DNA from: Branchiostoma floridae
Taxonomy: Eukaryota; Chordata; Leptocardii; Amphioxiformes; Branchiostomatidae
Reading direction: 5' to 3'
Assembly: GCF_000003815.2 (NCBI RefSeq)
Contig: NC_049995.1
Location: forward strand, 13,669,551-13,733,550
Length of the DNA: 64,000 nucleotides
Shown: piece after piece, positions 63,401 through 64,000 of the stretch
How the letters are laid out: each line of letters begins with the position of its first letter
How positions within the stretch are numbered: the stretch's first letter is position 1
The notes under the pieces: generated by a model
Told to the model about the DNA's origin: nothing
Seen by the model: only the letters and a program-made list of their open reading frames with translations
Database searches by the model: none
Program-made: the position numbers and the translations under genes

Positions 63401-63832
63401 CAGTCACCACATTGCGGCAGCGGGCGAAGGCAAGTAGTTCAGGGCTTCCGTGGAAGTGTATATCATACATCTGATCTGATTGAAAACAATTTTTCGGTTC
63501 TGAGCAAGAATTCACGCAATTTCAAAACATTCCAGCTTCTAAGTTTATCATATTGCCAAAGAAACGGAAAGGAAAACATGTATGCGATGGTAACACTTTT
63601 TTTTTTTAAATTTCCTTCTCAGAGGAAACGCCGTGTGAAACTGCCCGAACCACAGCCTTGAACACCAACGATACCTTGACCGGTGGTTACGTGCCGACCT
63701 GCTCGGACACAGGCGCGTACATGCCCGTACAGTGTCACGGGAGTACCGGGGAGTGCTGGTGCGTGGACGGGCAGGGACAGGAGGTGTCCGGCACCAGGGT
63801 TGGAGCTGGATACGCCCTACCTGACTGCTCCG
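51411..63832 (+). CDS. Secreted TSP1 / VWC / antistasin / thyroglobulin-1 mosaic protein, 22 exons, 3' incomplete
   Basis: Exons: 51411-51483, 51950-52047, 52716-52833, 53158-53328, 53471-53482, 53751-53939, 55242-55283, 55608-55787, 56370-56399, 56797-56899, 57548-57684, 58125-58241, 58802-58840, 59263-59361, 59725-59814, 60252-60403, 60883-61009, 61414-61521, 61987-62087, 62528-62669, 63349-63429, 63623-63832. All phases agree (806 codons). Signal peptide MASVKLVIHLLVLGLA. TSP1-like modules at residues 25-96, 97-153, 158-220 and 235-294 (WGPWGPWS, WNAWSEC, WDLWSSW, WSSWGSW). VWC-like modules at 305-384, 500-592 and 629-709. Antistasin-like modules at 385-423, 437-469, 470-499 and 593-628 (GC..C.C ends). 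Thyroglobulin type-1 at 737-806 (RTTA, PVQCHGSTGECWCVD, PDC). Introns after exons 4 and 21 start with GC. Probably an extracellular matrix or protease/BMP-modulating protein; that is inference. No exact family match is recognised. Confidence 0.88.
52357..52524. mobile_element. Palindromic MITE in intron 2 of the mosaic gene
   Basis: Ends are ATGGACCGATC and GATCGGTCCAT. The core arms TATTTCGAACACCTCCGTCA and TGACGGAGGTGTTCGAAATA are perfect inverses. About 168 bp. Confidence 0.8.
53877..54222 (+). repeat. 204-bp-offset tandem duplication including an exon end
   Basis: About 142 bases (53877-54018) recur at 54081-54222. The copy contains the last 21 codons of mosaic-gene exon 6 (NCGEGDTTQTKLCTAEEIPE), its GTAAGG donor and flanking intron. 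The second copy has no acceptor visible, so it is probably not spliced in. Confidence 0.9.
54226..54358 (+). repeat. SINE fragment, plus orientation
   Basis: CGCCCTTGAGAAAGGCACTT, then CTCCACACTCCGACCAGGCG and GGGTCCCTGACTTCAG. Related to the SINE bodies at 22481 and 50655. A shorter related piece lies at 54030-54075, between the two duplicated copies. Confidence 0.6.
54361..54948. mobile_element. TIR element(s) with CCTTCACACGA ends
   Basis: The left end CCCCCTTCACACGAGAGCAC (then GAATGAGC) is matched inverted at 54804-54829 by GCTCATTCTTTCTCG then TTTGAAGGGGA. A second inverted end, CGATTTCCGTGTGAAGGCCC, follows at 54929-54948. This suggests nested or compound copies. The interior is rich in CGAATG-type words. 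Confidence 0.65.
56454..56564 (+). mobile_element. MITE, 111 bp, family B ends with a different interior
   Basis: CTCTCCAAGCAGAGGTTGAG at the left and CTCAACCTCTGCTTGGAGAG at the right, between TA dinucleotides; inner arms GCGTAGATATAGTAG and CTACTATTATATCTACGC. It sits in intron 9 of the mosaic gene. Confidence 0.9.
57750..57897. mobile_element. Hairpin element flanked by a 13-bp direct repeat
   Basis: The arms GAATATTCTTTTTACACAGC and its near-inverse GTGTAAAAAGAATTC pair, with CAGCAGGTAC/GTACCTGCTG at the inner ends. ATGTTAGTGGGTT occurs at 57737-57749 and again at 57898-57910, bounding the insert. A related left end lies at 63933-64000. It is in intron 11 of the mosaic gene. Confidence 0.75.
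59440..59489. repeat. Inverted repeat around a poly-C run
   Basis: TGATTCTTTATCATG and CATGATAAAGAATC are inverted copies separated by a run of 14 C, in intron 14 of the mosaic gene. Confidence 0.8.
60030..60115 (+). repeat. SINE 3' body fragment
   Basis: AAATGGGTACCTGACTGCGG preceded by AAAATCACTTTA. It matches the body of the SINE family seen at 22481, 50655 and 54226 and lies in intron 15 of the mosaic gene. Confidence 0.5.
62776..63008. mobile_element. TIR element, about 233 bp, in intron 20
   Basis: TTAAACTGCCA at the left and TGGCAGTTTAA at the right are perfect inverted repeats. The interior has a CCGGATATATCCGG palindrome and GGTTATAACC. No coding capacity. Confidence 0.7.
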
Positions 63833-63932
63833 GTACGAAAAGTTTAAAGCCAATCTGTAGTTAGATACTTAGAGATAGGATAGAAATAGAATTCGTACAA
63901 ATTTCAGAAGCAAAATCTATATTGATAACTTC

Positions 63933-64000
63933 TGAAAATAATTTCATCAGGTTGGTAGAATATAGGATACAAGAGAATTCTTATAGGATAAAAGAGAATT
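63933..64000. mobile_element. Second copy of the 57750 hairpin element, cut by window end
   Basis: TTTCATCAGGTTGGTAGAAT followed by ATAGGATA matches the left end of the element at 57750-57897. It continues with AGAGAATTCTTATAGGATAA and then leaves the window. Confidence 0.6.

Overview
This window looks like chordate nuclear DNA, most likely from an amphioxus (Branchiostoma). The evidence is short coding exons (12-300 nt) with GT-AG junctions separated by AT-richer introns of a few hundred bases, many short inverted-repeat transposons (MITEs), tRNA-derived SINEs, minisatellites, and gene families typical of invertebrate chordates. The species is inferred. There is no bacterial gene organisation. 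Two assembly gaps are present: 300 N at 8257-8556 and 100 N at 21347-21446.

Layout. (1) 1.1-11.0 kb holds two paralogous TLC-domain membrane-protein genes (TLCD4/TMEM56-like) arranged head to head: gene A on the minus strand (4178 to 1114) and gene B on the plus strand (8133 to 11007, broken by the gap). Their exon sizes and phases match. (2) 12.5-20.5 kb holds a complete 15-exon minus-strand transporter gene of the major facilitator superfamily, closest to SLC18B1; it is tail to tail with gene B. (3) 20.5-27.1 kb is gene-poor: MITEs, SINEs, a 41-bp minisatellite and a 3-copy repeat. (4) 27.1-28.5 kb holds a two-exon class A (rhodopsin-type) peptide-receptor-like GPCR on the minus strand. (5) 28.6-48.0 kb is a repeat-rich desert with MITEs, several tandem arrays and a 965-bp terminal-inverted-repeat element; I found no convincing gene there. 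(6) 48.0-49.5 kb holds a secreted protein of 18 leucine-rich repeats on one exon. (7) 51.4 kb to the window end holds a large secreted mosaic gene, of which I resolve 22 consecutive exons (806 codons): signal peptide, four TSP1-like modules, three VWC-like modules, four antistasin-like modules and a thyroglobulin type-1 module. It continues past the window.

All splice models were built by reading donors and acceptors and requiring phase continuity; none has transcript support here. The genes are not obviously functionally linked. The most notable points are: two GC-AG introns and a 12-nt microexon in the mosaic gene; a series of cysteine codons split T|GT after its TSP1 exons; a minisatellite that supplies the splice donor of TLC gene A; a tandem duplication of an exon end; and a set of MITEs sharing one terminal sequence but carrying unrelated interiors.
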